A stretch of 56,542 nt of DNA from Eubacteriales bacterium (GCA_030536515.1 JAUNPV010000015.1:1-56542); one strand, 5' to 3'. Numbered from the stretch's first letter, positions 1 to 7,456 are shown. Notes: a model not told the origin generated them from the letters alone. A program made the numbers and translations.

Positions 1-318
1 TATGCACCACCGTCAAATGCTGCAAGCCATAACTGCACGCCATCCCTCATCCGTCACGGCTACGCCGTGCCACCTATTGAATTAAGGAGCGATTGCCACA
101 GGCAATCGTTCTATTTTTATCTGCTGCGCAGAGCACCACCCCCGGGGGAAGGTATTAGGGGTGCGGGGGAAAATTTCCCCCACACCCGTAGGGGAGGGAT
201 AGTATCCCTCCCGCTGATTTGCCCCGGCAAATCAGGCGGCGCAAGCCGCAGGACCTGAAAGCGGCCCCCTCGTCGGGGGCCGACGGGCGGGTTCATAACC
301 CGCCCCTACGGAGGGCCC
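1..318. repeat. Intergenic palindromic repeat cluster
   Basis: No gene is visible. Bases 1-160 hold one half of a repeat family whose signatures are the words CCTCATCCG and CCCCCGGGGGAAGGT, plus an inner hairpin ATTGCCACAGGCAAT. Bases 188-309 hold a second family that starts CGTAGGG, ends CCCTACG and contains nested palindromes (GAGGGATAGTATCCCTC, a GATTTGCC/GGCAAATC pair, GCCCCCTCGTCGGGGGC, GCGGGTTCATAACCCGC). Both recur through the window. Confidence 0.75.
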
Positions 319-1056
319 TCAGTCGAATACAAGGCCCAGATACCCGGGCAGCACGGCATTTTTCTTAAACGGCAGAATCATGGCCGCCGCTCCCTGGCGG
401 AAAAATCCGGACCGGCAGTCCAGGGCGGCCACGGCGGCGGGGGCCAGGCGGGGGTCGCCCAGAAATTCCGCCGCCCGGAGGGTGTCATCCTCCACGGAAG
501 CGGCCAGCAAAATATCCTGCCCGGCCCAGAGCTGGGCGGATTCTGCCAAAAACGCCAGGCTGGGTCCCTCCTGGATGAGGCCGTCCCCGGGAAGCAGCAC
601 CCGCCGGAGGCGGCCGTATTCCTCCGGCGACACCCGCCGAAGGGGAAGGGTCCCGGCGGCGGTGCAGGTGAATTCCTCCGACCGGCCCCAGTCCCGGTAG
701 CCCAGGCTGCGGTACATCTCCCGCAGGCCCGCTTCCGCCGGGTACAGCAGGGCGGCGGCGTAGCCTTCCTGTTTCAGCAGGGCATGGGTGTCCTCCATGA
801 GAGCCCGGCACAGCCCCCGGCCCCGGAAAGGTTCCCCGGTGGCCACGGCGTAGACATAGGCGAATTTCTCCCCCCGGAAGGTCCCGTCCAGCCAGAAAAG
901 CATGGCCGCCGTTTCGCCCCCGTCTACGATGCACCGGCACCGGTCCGGGGCGTAGGCTGTTTTGAAAAAGCCGTCGATGAAGGCCTCCTCATCCCCGAAG
1001 GCCTCCCGCCACAGTTTCTTTAAGCCCTCCGTGGTCCGGGGGAAGTCAATCTCCAT
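319..1056 (-). CDS. GNAT-family N-acetyltransferase
   Basis: A 245-residue protein with an acetyl-CoA binding segment of the GNAT fold at residues 70-87, where the P-loop-like part reads FRGRGLCRALM. The following helix-strand region and YRSLGYRDWGR near residue 115 fit the end of the catalytic domain. The roughly 100 C-terminal residues resemble a second, degenerate GNAT half, so this may be a tandem-GNAT protein. The substrate cannot be read from the sequence. The ATG overlaps the last 11 bases of the upstream DUF2156 gene, so the two are translationally coupled and were probably co-inherited. No signal peptide or membrane segment is visible. A small-molecule, aminoglycoside-like or protein N-terminal acetylation role are all possible. 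Confidence 0.8.
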   Translation of the reverse strand: MEIDFPRTTEGLKKLWREAFGDEEAFIDGFFKTAYAPDRCRCIVDGGETAAMLFWLDGTFRGEKFAYVYAVATGEPFRGRGLCRALMEDTHALLKQEGYAAALLYPAEAGLREMYRSLGYRDWGRSEEFTCTAAGTLPLRRVSPEEYGRLRRVLLPGDGLIQEGPSLAFLAESAQLWAGQDILLAASVEDDTLRAAEFLGDPRLAPAAVAALDCRSGFFRQGAAAMILPFKKNAVLPGYLGLVFD

Positions 1057-1960
1057 CGTCGTAGTCCTCGGCCAGGCAGGCCCAGTGCTTTTCCACCATG
1101 TGGTGGGGGTTGTAGGACAGCTTGGCCTTGCGCAGGCCCTCCAGGCCCAGGTCGTCCTCCCGGTTCAGAAAGTTCAGCTCCGGGTATTTGCTGCGCAGAT
1201 ACTTGGCAAACTCGCAGTTGATGGCGGCGTAGGCCCCCTCCACGTCCTCCCGGGCCTTTTCAAAGTGAACGTCGTAGGTGTCCGCCGCCAGCCGGGTGCC
1301 CATGGTCAGGGCCAGCAGCTCGCCGCCGTCCAGCAGCAGCAGACCGTCGAAGCCCAGCTTGTCGTAGCCGCCGAAGGCCCGGTCCATGGCCACGCTTTCC
1401 AGCAGATAGTCCCCGTGGGGGTCCTCCTGGGTCCGGGCCTGGTACCACTGGGCCGCAAAATCCTGGGCCATATCCAGGTTGTCCATGGTCAGCGGCTCCA
1501 CCCGGTAGTCCGGGTGGTCGGCCTTGAAGCGGTTTAAGTGGTTCCGCTTTTTCTGAAATTTCCGGCCCTTCAGGTCCGCCAGGTCGTTGATATCGTAGAC
1601 ATAGTCAAAGCTGCCCCGGTCCGTGCGGAAGTGGAACCGGCCGGGAAACCAGCTTTCCAGCTCCTGGCGGTCGGCGTCCGACATATTGGTGATGCGGCAG
1701 GGGATGCCCCGCTCCCGGGAGTCGAGCAAAATTTCCTCCAGCACCTGCCGCCGGTCCCCGCTGCCGATGGGGTAGGGGTAGACGCTGCGGCCGTAGAAAT
1801 GGGAGAAAAAGGCCACGCACCCGTGAAGAAAGGCCACCTGCTGCCGGCCCCACATCCGCAGGTTGGCGAAGGAATATTCGCACCCCTGCTCGGGGACCTC
1901 CATTAAAATAGCGTTGTACTGCTCCCGCTGGGCGGCGTGGAGCCGCTGAAAATTGATCAT
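1046..1960 (-). CDS. DUF2156 protein (LPG-synthase C-terminal-like)
   Basis: A 304-residue soluble protein of the DUF2156 family, the GNAT-like fold that forms the aminoacyl-transfer domain of phosphatidylglycerol lysyltransferases. Family features visible are YVYDINDLADLKGRKFQKKR near residues 119-138, the aspartate/tyrosine-rich middle, and NFLNREDDLGLEGLRKAKLS near residues 263-282, which is very typical of clostridial DUF2156 proteins. It lacks the membrane-spanning flippase half of MprF, so it is not a complete lysyl-phosphatidylglycerol synthase; a cytosolic aminoacyl or acyl transfer role is an inference. It precedes and overlaps the GNAT acetyltransferase gene, so the pair forms a small leftward operon. 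Confidence 0.82.
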   Translation of the reverse strand: MINFQRLHAAQREQYNAILMEVPEQGCEYSFANLRMWGRQQVAFLHGCVAFFSHFYGRSVYPYPIGSGDRRQVLEEILLDSRERGIPCRITNMSDADRQELESWFPGRFHFRTDRGSFDYVYDINDLADLKGRKFQKKRNHLNRFKADHPDYRVEPLTMDNLDMAQDFAAQWYQARTQEDPHGDYLLESVAMDRAFGGYDKLGFDGLLLLDGGELLALTMGTRLAADTYDVHFEKAREDVEGAYAAINCEFAKYLRSKYPELNFLNREDDLGLEGLRKAKLSYNPHHMVEKHWACLAEDYDDGD

Positions 1961-2120
1961 AACGATGCCTCCTTGGTTTCCGGCCTATTGTAGCACAGTC
2001 TGCCCATTTTCTCAATGGGGTAGACAAAAGTTTCCCGGGATTGACAGGGAAATGGGGTCGGGGTTGAATTTTTGGATTCCCTGTGGTAAAATAGAACATA
2101 TTTTTCCCCGGGAGGTGCTT

Positions 2121-2912
2121 ATGAAAGAACTGCTTTCCCATCTTGGCAGCGGGCGGGGGCTGCTTTTGGCGGTCTGTCTGGGGCTGGCGCTGTTTGCCTT
2201 TGTGCTGAAATTCTGCCTGCCGGGGTATGGGTTTTCGGCCCTGGTGTGCCTGGTGCTCATTGGGCTGCTGCTGTTTTACGGATTTTTCCCCATGCTGGGG
2301 GCCAAATGGCCGGTGTTTACCAAAATCGTCACCCGGACCGTTACCGTCTGCCTGGTGCTCGGCATTCTGGTGGTTGCCGCCACGGAGGCGGTGATTATCC
2401 ATGCCTCCTTTGGCTCGCCGGAAACGCAGGTGGATTACATGGTGGTGCTGGGTGCCAAGGTCCGGCCCACCGGGCCCTCCGCCTCCCTCTGGGACCGGAT
2501 TTACGCCGCCGCCGACTATTTGCAGGCCCACCCGAACACCGTTGCCGTAGTCTCCGGCGGCCAGGGGGCCGACGAGCCCTGCACCGAGGCGGGGGTCATG
2601 TTCGACGAGCTTGTGTACCTGGGCATCGACCCGAAGCGGGTGTGGGTGGAGGAAGAAGCCACCTCCACCTGGGAAAATCTCCACTTCTCCCTGGACCTCA
2701 TCGAAGAAAAAACCGGACAGCGGCCCCAAAGGCTGGGGGTTCTGTCCAGCGAATACCATCTGTTCCGGGCCAGCCTGTTTACCAGGGCCTGCGGGGCCGA
2801 ATTTGTGGGCATTCCCGCCCGGACATCCAATCTCAGCCAGGCCGTCAACCACTTCATGCGGGAGGTTGCCGGGGTCTGGCACTACATTCTGTTAGGAGGA
2901 CGCTATGATTAA
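2121..2912 (+). CDS. DUF218/YdcF-like membrane protein
   Basis: A 263-residue protein with two N-terminal hydrophobic stretches (about residues 10-57 and 70-97) followed by a DUF218 domain (SanA/ElyC/YdcF group). Domain hallmarks are VVLGAKVRP at the start, SGGQGADEP in the centre, EEEATSTWENLHFS, and SSEYHLFRA near the end. Proteins of this group act at the cell envelope, and some affect envelope integrity or vancomycin sensitivity; the exact chemistry is not settled. I chose the ATG at 2121 because a GGAGG lies 5 bases upstream; the longer in-frame extension reads through low-quality, repeat-like sequence. The gene overlaps the M42 peptidase start by 8 bases, which implies co-translation. 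Confidence 0.83.
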   Translation: MKELLSHLGSGRGLLLAVCLGLALFAFVLKFCLPGYGFSALVCLVLIGLLLFYGFFPMLGAKWPVFTKIVTRTVTVCLVLGILVVAATEAVIIHASFGSPETQVDYMVVLGAKVRPTGPSASLWDRIYAAADYLQAHPNTVAVVSGGQGADEPCTEAGVMFDELVYLGIDPKRVWVEEEATSTWENLHFSLDLIEEKTGQRPQRLGVLSSEYHLFRASLFTRACGAEFVGIPARTSNLSQAVNHFMREVAGVWHYILLGGRYD

Positions 2913-3945
2913 CAAAACCTATGCAGACCTGGCCTGGGACCGGGCCGCCCAGCTGCTGGCCATCGACTCCCCCTCGGGCTACACCGCCAATGCCGCCCGG
3001 TGGGTGAAGGAGGCCTTCGAGGCCCTGGGCTTTGCCGCCCGCATCACCGCCAAGGGCGGCGTGGTGGCCGATCTGGGGGGCCTGGACGAGAAGGACGGCC
3101 TGCTGCTGGAGGCCCACGCCGACACCCTGGGGGCTATGGTGGCCCAGATTAAGGGAAACGGCCGCCTGAAGCTGACGGCCCTGGGGGGCATGAGCGCCAA
3201 CAACGGCGAGGCGGAAAACGTGCGCGTCTACACCCGGGCGGGCAAAATCTACGAGGGCACCTGCCAGCTGTGCAACGCCTCCGTCCACGTCAACGGCGAC
3301 TACGCCACCACCCAGCGGAGCTTCGACACCGTGGAGGTGGTGCTGGACCAGGCCGTTTCCTCGGCAGACGAAACCAGAAAGCTGGGCATTGAGGTGGGGG
3401 ACATTGTCTGCTTCGACCCCCGGACCCGCCGGACCGCCTCCGGCTATCTGAAAAGCCGGTTTTTGGACGACAAGCTGTCCGTGGGCATTCTGCTGGGCTT
3501 TGCCAAGTATCTGGCGGACAACCGCATTGTGCCCCGGCGGCGGGTGTACGTCCACGTCACCGTCTATGAGGAGGTGGGCCACGGCGGCTCCGCCTCGGTG
3601 CCGGCGGGCATTACCGAGGCCATTTCCGTGGACATGGGCTGTGTGGGCGAGGGCCTTTCCTGCACCGAGCGGCAGGTGAGCATCTGCGCCAAGGACTCCG
3701 GCGGCCCCTACAGCTACGACGTGGTGGGCAGGCTCATCGCCGCCGCCCAGGCCACGGAGGCCGACTACGCCGTGGATGTCTACCCCCACTACGGCTCCGA
3801 CGTGGAGGCCACCCTCAGAAGCGGCGCAGACATCCGCCACGGCCTCATCGGCGCCGGTGTCTACGCCAGCCACGGCTACGAGCGCAGCCACATCGACGGG
3901 GTGTATAACACCTTGAAGGTGCTGTGCGGGTATCTGGGGGTCTGA
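2905..3945 (+). CDS. M42 family metallo-aminopeptidase
   Basis: A 346-residue cytosolic peptidase of the M42 family (glutamyl aminopeptidase / deblocking aminopeptidase, often labelled endoglucanase M). Metal and catalytic residues are readable: H71 and D73 in EAHADTLG, D188/D189 in FLDDK, the Glu pair E222-E223 in EEVGHGG, D243 in VDMG and H329 in RSHIDGV. Length is normal for the family. Such enzymes form dodecameric, two-metal tetrahedral particles that trim peptides released by proteases. The start overlaps the DUF218 gene and the stop TGA shares a base with the next ATG (TGATG), so the three genes form a tight operon. Base composition is strongly GC-rich, like the rest of the core genes. 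Confidence 0.93.
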   Translation: MINKTYADLAWDRAAQLLAIDSPSGYTANAARWVKEAFEALGFAARITAKGGVVADLGGLDEKDGLLLEAHADTLGAMVAQIKGNGRLKLTALGGMSANNGEAENVRVYTRAGKIYEGTCQLCNASVHVNGDYATTQRSFDTVEVVLDQAVSSADETRKLGIEVGDIVCFDPRTRRTASGYLKSRFLDDKLSVGILLGFAKYLADNRIVPRRRVYVHVTVYEEVGHGGSASVPAGITEAISVDMGCVGEGLSCTERQVSICAKDSGGPYSYDVVGRLIAAAQATEADYAVDVYPHYGSDVEATLRSGADIRHGLIGAGVYASHGYERSHIDGVYNTLKVLCGYLGV

Positions 3946-4394
3946 TGGAGCTTTGGAAGATTCGGGAGCACCCGGAGCTGGCCCAGACTGCCGCCCTTTG
4001 GTTTCACGAAAAGTGGGGCGTTCCTCTGGATGCCTACGAGCAGAGCATCCGAGCCTGTCTCGCCGGGAAATCCCCCGTTCCTCAGTGGTATGTGGCGTTG
4101 GAGGCAGGCCGGATTATCGGCGGCTTGGGTGTTATTGATAACGATTTCCATAACCGGAAGGACTTAAGTCCCAATGTCTGCGCCGTGTATGTGGAGCAGG
4201 CTTACCGCTGCCGGGGCATTGCCGGGCAGCTGTTGCGCCTTGTCTGCCAGGACATGAAGGCTCTGGGCATCGGCACGCTGTATCTCATCACCGACCACCT
4301 AAACTTTTACGAGCGGTACGGCTGGAAGTTTTTCTGCATGGTCCAGGGGGATGGGGAGCAGGAAATGTGCCGTATGTATATGCATCAAGCATAA
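3945..4394 (+). CDS. GNAT-family N-acetyltransferase
   Basis: A 149-residue single-domain acetyltransferase. The conserved acetyl-CoA motif is VYVEQAYRCRGIAGQLL at about residues 84-100, followed by the LYLITDHLNFYERYGWKFF segment typical of GNATs that place a tyrosine as general acid. Substrate unknown. The ATG at 3945 overlaps the stop of the M42 peptidase gene by one base, so translation is probably coupled; an alternative ATG at 3924 has no better ribosome site and would overlap more. It ends 4 bases before a two-way terminator. Confidence 0.85.
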   Translation: MELWKIREHPELAQTAALWFHEKWGVPLDAYEQSIRACLAGKSPVPQWYVALEAGRIIGGLGVIDNDFHNRKDLSPNVCAVYVEQAYRCRGIAGQLLRLVCQDMKALGIGTLYLITDHLNFYERYGWKFFCMVQGDGEQEMCRMYMHQA

Positions 4395-4423
4395 AAAATT
4401 CCCGGTCTTGCGGCCGGGAATTT
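4393..4423. terminator. Bidirectional intrinsic terminator
   Basis: A hairpin with arms AAAATTCCCGG and CCGGGAATTTT, flanked by A and T runs on both sides. It lies between the convergent acetyltransferase and ECF S-component genes and can stop transcription from either side. Confidence 0.85.
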
Positions 4424-4427
4424 TAAT

Positions 4428-4964
4428 TTATCGATGCAGCGCCTTTTTCAGCACCGGGGTGATGAGCAGGGCGATGGCGCCGCCGATGAGGGCGGTTGCA
4501 AGCTGGGGCCAGGCGAACATGGTGGGCAGGACCTTCAGCATCGGCTCCTTCAGCGTGCCGGCGGCCAGCAGGGCGGGGGCGGCCAGGCCGCAGATGAGCT
4601 GGGTCACCAGCAGGTACAGCGTCACGAATTTTGCAGCGGCGGCGGCCAGCCAGGCCAGGAGCTTCCGGAGTGTATTTTCCCGGTACAGCAGGCTCAGCAG
4701 CACCACGAACACGGTGTTGCCCACCATGATGGCGGGGACGGTGACGGCCTGGGGGGCGATGACCAGCAGGAAGGCCAGCACCGGGGAGACCAGGGCCACG
4801 ACGATGCCGCTGCCCATGCCCGCAAACAGGGCGGCAATGGCCAGAACTGCGTTGACGCAGGAGCCGGTGACCAGCTGGCCCAGAGGCTTGGTGACGCTTT
4901 GCAGCACCACCAGCAGCGCCAGCAGCACGGCGGTTTCGGTAATCCAACGGATTTTTTTGTTCAT
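4428..4964 (-). CDS. ECF transporter S component
   Basis: A 178-residue, almost wholly hydrophobic protein with five to six predicted membrane helices. It starts MNKKIRWITETAVLLALLVV, the typical opening of energy-coupling-factor substrate-binding (S) subunits, with an Ala-rich helix-1 signature used to dock on EcfT. Known relatives import vitamins such as folate, riboflavin, pantothenate or niacin; nothing here fixes the substrate. The shared EcfA/EcfT module must be encoded elsewhere. The ATG at 4964 is preceded by GGAAAGAAG. It follows the TM1266-like regulator gene by 23 bases, so both sit in one operon behind the attenuator-like leader at 5249-5421. Confidence 0.82.
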   Translation of the reverse strand: MNKKIRWITETAVLLALLVVLQSVTKPLGQLVTGSCVNAVLAIAALFAGMGSGIVVALVSPVLAFLLVIAPQAVTVPAIMVGNTVFVVLLSLLYRENTLRKLLAWLAAAAAKFVTLYLLVTQLICGLAAPALLAAGTLKEPMLKVLPTMFAWPQLATALIGGAIALLITPVLKKALHR

Positions 4965-4987
4965 TTTCCACACTTCTTTCCGGGAAC

Positions 4988-5248
4988 TCAGGGTGTGCCG
5001 GAGATCACGCTGGAATAGGCGGTTTTGACGCTGACCCCGGGAAGGCCCCCGATTTTCCCCGCCAGGGCGGAGATGGTATTCTGGGGAGCGTCCAGGGCGA
5101 TGGAGATGATGCTGATGCCCCGCTTCCGGTAGGGGATGCCCATGCGGCCGATGATATAGTCCCCATTGGCGTGGAGCAGGCCATTCAAGGCCTCCACCGA
5201 GTCCGGATTTTCCACAATGATGCTCATAACGGCGACCCGTGTTTCCAT
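4988..5248 (-). CDS. TM1266-like ACT-domain regulator
   Basis: An 86-residue protein that reads as a single ferredoxin-like/ACT fold. RVAVMSIIVENPDSVEALN, GDYIIGRMGIPYRKRGI and the close GLPGVSVKTAYS match the TM1266 family, usually annotated as a putative iron-only hydrogenase system regulator because homologues neighbour hydEFG genes. No hydrogenase maturation gene is in this window; here its partner is an ECF S component. I start it at 5248 because GGAGGAAATCAC precedes that ATG, whereas the upstream ATG has no site. The ACT-like fold suggests binding of a small ligand; the DNA or protein target is unknown. Confidence 0.82.
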   Translation of the reverse strand: METRVAVMSIIVENPDSVEALNGLLHANGDYIIGRMGIPYRKRGISIISIALDAPQNTISALAGKIGGLPGVSVKTAYSSVISGTP

Positions 5249-5421
5249 GTGATTTCCTCCCAACAAAAAATGCCGTCACCCTGGGGGTGCGGCAAAGCAA
5301 AGCCTGATTCAGTGGAACGGATTGCCACACCAGTCTGCGGACTGGTTCGCAATGACATTCCGGAATCGGGCAAATACGTTTGGCACCTTTCACGCAGCGG
5401 ATGCTTAATGTCAGGATGGTG
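5249..5421 (-). promoter_or_regulatory. Leader with terminator before the TM1266-ECF operon
   Basis: The 5' leader of the TM1266-ECF operon is about 170 nt long. Just before the ribosome site, bases 5265-5293 read on the minus strand as a stem GCCG-CACCC / GGGTG-CGGC followed by ATTTTTTG, an intrinsic terminator. Upstream lies a hairpin of the ATTGCC/CAATGAC repeat family (about 5318-5356). The arrangement fits an attenuated leader. I could not match the upstream part to TPP, FMN, THF or other vitamin riboswitch consensus sequences. Confidence 0.5.
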
Positions 5422-5426
5422 AGGTA

Positions 5427-5455
5427 ATTATATCAGAGATTTCCACAAAAGTCTA
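5427..5455 (-). promoter_or_regulatory. Promoter for TM1266-ECF operon
   Basis: On the minus strand TAGACT, a 17-bp spacer and TATAAT. It lies about 180 bases upstream of the TM1266-like start codon. Confidence 0.65.
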
Positions 5456-5496
5456 TGGTGGAATCATAGAATTCAGGCGGAAATTCTTGGCAGTAT

Positions 5497-6180
5497 TTAC
5501 CGAAGCAGCAGCCCGATGAGGTGGATTGCCACAAGGTGGGCCGGGTAGTACCAGTAGAACAGGGGACCGATGGAGGCCTTGCCCCGCTGACCGTTGTACA
5601 GGGCCAGCAGCGGAATCGCCGCCAGAGAATACCACTGGACGCCGCCGCAGTCCGAGGCCAGCAGCACCAGCCCCGCCCCCAGCAGGAACAGCCGGGCAGG
5701 TCCGGTTTTCCCAAAATAGGCCGCCACCGGCAGCAGCACCCCGAAGAAGCCGTAGTCCACATAAAACCCCGGCACCCACCGGGGCAGAAGCTGGCAGACG
5801 GCGTAAATTCCCGCCGCAAGGGCCAGGGGAACCAGAGGCCGATTTTTCTCCTCGCCCCATTCCAGGGCCCAAATCAGGGCAACAGACAGGGAAAAGGTTA
5901 CGAGAATGCACATATACAGCGAGTCCATGGCGAAAAAGTACACCAGCTGGCACAGCGCCGCCAGCCCCGCCAGCCGCCCCAGATACCTTCCCCGGCTGCG
6001 GGTGTAGCGGCAGCCCTCGGCAATCATGTAGGCATAAATGGGCATGGCCAGCCGCCCGATGATGCGCAAAATCAGATACTGGGGCAGAAGCTGGGCTCCG
6101 ATGTGGTCAATGGTCATGGCCGCCATAGCGATGATTTTCAGCTGATTCCCGGTAAGCCAGGAACGGGACGGTGCATTCAT
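5497..6180 (-). CDS. TraX family membrane protein
   Basis: A 227-residue polytopic membrane protein of the TraX family. It opens with WLTGNQLKIIAMAAMTIDHI, the family signature, and shows about seven to eight hydrophobic segments and a final YWYYPAHLVAIHLIG motif. TraX of plasmid F acetylates the N-terminus of pilin, but chromosomal TraX proteins in Firmicutes stand alone and are thought to be membrane acyltransferases of unknown substrate. I use the ATG at 6180, which has AGGAG 8 bases upstream; the alternatives at 6186 and 6189 are too close to that site. It is the only gene of its transcription unit and is preceded by the hairpin at 6227-6278. Confidence 0.85.
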   Translation of the reverse strand: MNAPSRSWLTGNQLKIIAMAAMTIDHIGAQLLPQYLILRIIGRLAMPIYAYMIAEGCRYTRSRGRYLGRLAGLAALCQLVYFFAMDSLYMCILVTFSLSVALIWALEWGEEKNRPLVPLALAAGIYAVCQLLPRWVPGFYVDYGFFGVLLPVAAYFGKTGPARLFLLGAGLVLLASDCGGVQWYSLAAIPLLALYNGQRGKASIGPLFYWYYPAHLVAIHLIGLLLR

Positions 6181-6226
6181 AAACATCACTCCTATGCTGC
6201 TATTGTACCACAGCTGTCAATAAAAA

Positions 6227-6278
6227 AGAAATGACCCTTGATGACTGTCTTGCAACCAGATCATCAAGGGTCATTTCT
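6227..6278 (-). terminator. Perfect 18-bp inverted repeat, terminator-like
   Basis: Arms at 6227-6244 and 6261-6278 pair perfectly around a 16-base loop. Read on the minus strand it is followed by TTTTTTATT, so it is an intrinsic terminator facing traX. A short reading frame of ten codons (MMLDTKSEQK) behind AGAGAGGTTAACC ends inside its first arm on the same strand, as in leader-peptide attenuators. Confidence 0.6.
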
Positions 6279-6333
6279 GTTCACTCTTGGTATCTAACAT
6301 CATTGGTTAACCTCTCTTTCTGCGGATTACAGC

Positions 6334-6475
6334 CAGCCTCTTCTGTGACAAAAATTGAATCACTTCCGGATAAATTTTGGTTTACAAAAATTGGATTTAT
6401 GGAAACGGAAGAAACTCGAAGGGGCCGGATGCGGGGCTTCCCGGTATTTACGTGAAGCCTTGGTTCAAGAAGTCA
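6334..6475 (+). pseudogene. Possible coding remnant, unrecognised
   Basis: A short reading frame gives SLPDKFWFTKIGFMETEE and continues only after a frame change as GLPGIYVKPWFKKSLVS. The composite resembles the C-terminal part of a small-molecule transferase (GNAT-like), but I do not recognise the family. It has no start, no ribosome site and is AT-richer than its neighbours. The rest of 6279-6600 shows nothing I can name. Confidence 0.25.
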
Positions 6476-6603
6476 TTGGTATCACCTCTTTGTAGCTATA
6501 GGATACCACAGGAAAATGGAAAAATCAAGTGGGAAACCTGTACAAAACTGCCAGTTTCCATTTTGGCACTATGAAGAAATTGGGGAATCTGCCCGAATTA
6601 TCA

Positions 6604-6757
6604 TTGACAAAGGCCAACGGGTTATGATATACTAAACACGTTAGGCAGCGCCGGAGCGGCGGAAATTCCGCCTCCGCCGGTGTCGCAAATCCTGGGATTT
6701 TGTCAACATTCACATGGATGCAAGGCAAAATCCCGGCAAAATTGTATTTCTGATTGC
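6604..6757 (+). promoter_or_regulatory. Promoter followed by two hairpins
   Basis: TTGACA at 6604-6609, an 18-bp spacer and TATACT at 6628-6633 make a clear promoter. The next 110 bases contain a GC-rich palindrome (GGCGGAAATTCCGCC core) and a second pair GGGATTTTG / CAAAATCCC that loops out about 25 bases. There is no U-run and no reading frame. It could be a small RNA or an extra upstream start for the pur operon. Confidence 0.4.
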
Positions 6758-6786
6758 TTGCCAAGAATCCTGTATCGTGTTATAAT
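6758..6786 (+). promoter_or_regulatory. Promoter of the pur operon
   Basis: TTGCCA, 17-bp spacer, TATAAT. The -10 lies about 10 bases before the ZTP riboswitch, so the aptamer is the first thing transcribed. Confidence 0.85.
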
Positions 6787-6794
6787 CTGTCTGT

Positions 6795-6924
6795 AAAGAG
6801 AAACCCTTATGACTGACGGAACAGTGGAGCACCACATGGAGTAAGGGCATACATTCGCCGACCGTCTGGGCACACTTTTCCGCTCTGTAAAGAGGGTGGA
6901 CGAAGTGCGCCCATTTTATTTTTT
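6795..6924 (+). promoter_or_regulatory. ZTP (pfl) riboswitch with terminator
   Basis: The leader shows the ZTP/pfl aptamer in order: a first strand GAAACCCTTATGACTGACGG, an inner stem GTGG-AGCA-CCAC, GGAGTAAGGG closing the outer stem, then the 3' signature GCCGACCGTCTGGGCA at 6857-6872. The terminal GGGCA is shared with a terminator hairpin (GGGCACACTT at 6868-6877 with AAGTGCGCCC at 6903-6912, then ATTTTATTTTTT). ZTP/ZMP accumulates when 10-formyl-tetrahydrofolate is short; binding should prevent the terminator and switch on the purine genes downstream. purE follows in 33 bases. Confidence 0.93.
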
Positions 6925-6956
6925 GGAATGCTTTTCAATCAGGAGGAACTCATCGG

Positions 6957-7451
6957 ATGAAAAAAGTCGGAATCATCATGGGCAGTGACAGCGATTTGCC
7001 AATCCTGCGCAAAACCATGGATACCCTGCACGCCCTGGACATCCCCTATGAATGCCACATTTACTCCGCCCACCGGACTCCCGTGGAGGCCCGGGACTTC
7101 GCCCTGAACGCCCGGAAAAACGGCTTCGGCGTGCTCATCGCCGCCGCCGGCATGGCCGCCCACCTGGCCGGCGCCATTGCCGCCAACACCACCCTGCCCG
7201 TCATCGGCATTCCCTGCAAGGGCCCCTGCTTTGACGGGATGGACGCTCTGCTGGCCACCGTGATGATGCCCACCGGCATTCCCGTGGCCACCGTGGCGGT
7301 CAACGGCGGCGCCAATGCAGCGCTGCTGGCCGCCCAGATAATCGCCGTGTCCGACGAGGCCCTGGCCCAGCGGCTGGACGCCAAGCGTGCCGCCGACGCC
7401 GCCAAGGTCCTGGAAAAGGACGCCGCCCTGCAAAAAGAGCTGAACGCCTGA
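6957..7451 (+). CDS. purE: N5-CAIR mutase
   Basis: A 164-residue protein converting N5-carboxyaminoimidazole ribonucleotide to CAIR. It has the PurE landmarks GSDSDLPIL (residues 9-17), the active-site SAHRTP (about 41-46), an [11 protein letters not shown] loop and the [14 protein letters not shown] segment. These follow the bacterial class I layout rather than the AIR-carboxylase layout, although the loop is clostridial in flavour. Class I normally needs PurK to supply N5-CAIR, and no purK is present in this window, so it lies elsewhere or is bypassed at high CO2. First gene after the ZTP riboswitch, with an AGGAGG ribosome site. Confidence 0.95.
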   Translation: MKKVGIIMGSDSDLPILRKTMDTLHALDIPYECHIYSAHRTPVEARDFALNARKNGFGVLIAAAGMAAHLAGAIAANTTLPVIGIPCKGPCFDGMDALLATVMMPTGIPVATVAVNGGANAALLAAQIIAVSDEALAQRLDAKRAADAAKVLEKDAALQKELNA

Positions 7452-7456
7452 GTGCC

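Noticed and set aside
5249-5421. A TPP, FMN or THF riboswitch before the ECF operon
   Set aside because: None of the conserved aptamer words of these classes can be found on the transcribed strand; kept only as an unassigned attenuator.
6525-6764. A 79-codon minus-strand frame upstream of the pur operon
   Set aside because: It overlaps the promoter and hairpins at 6604-6757, has no ribosome site and no family resemblance.
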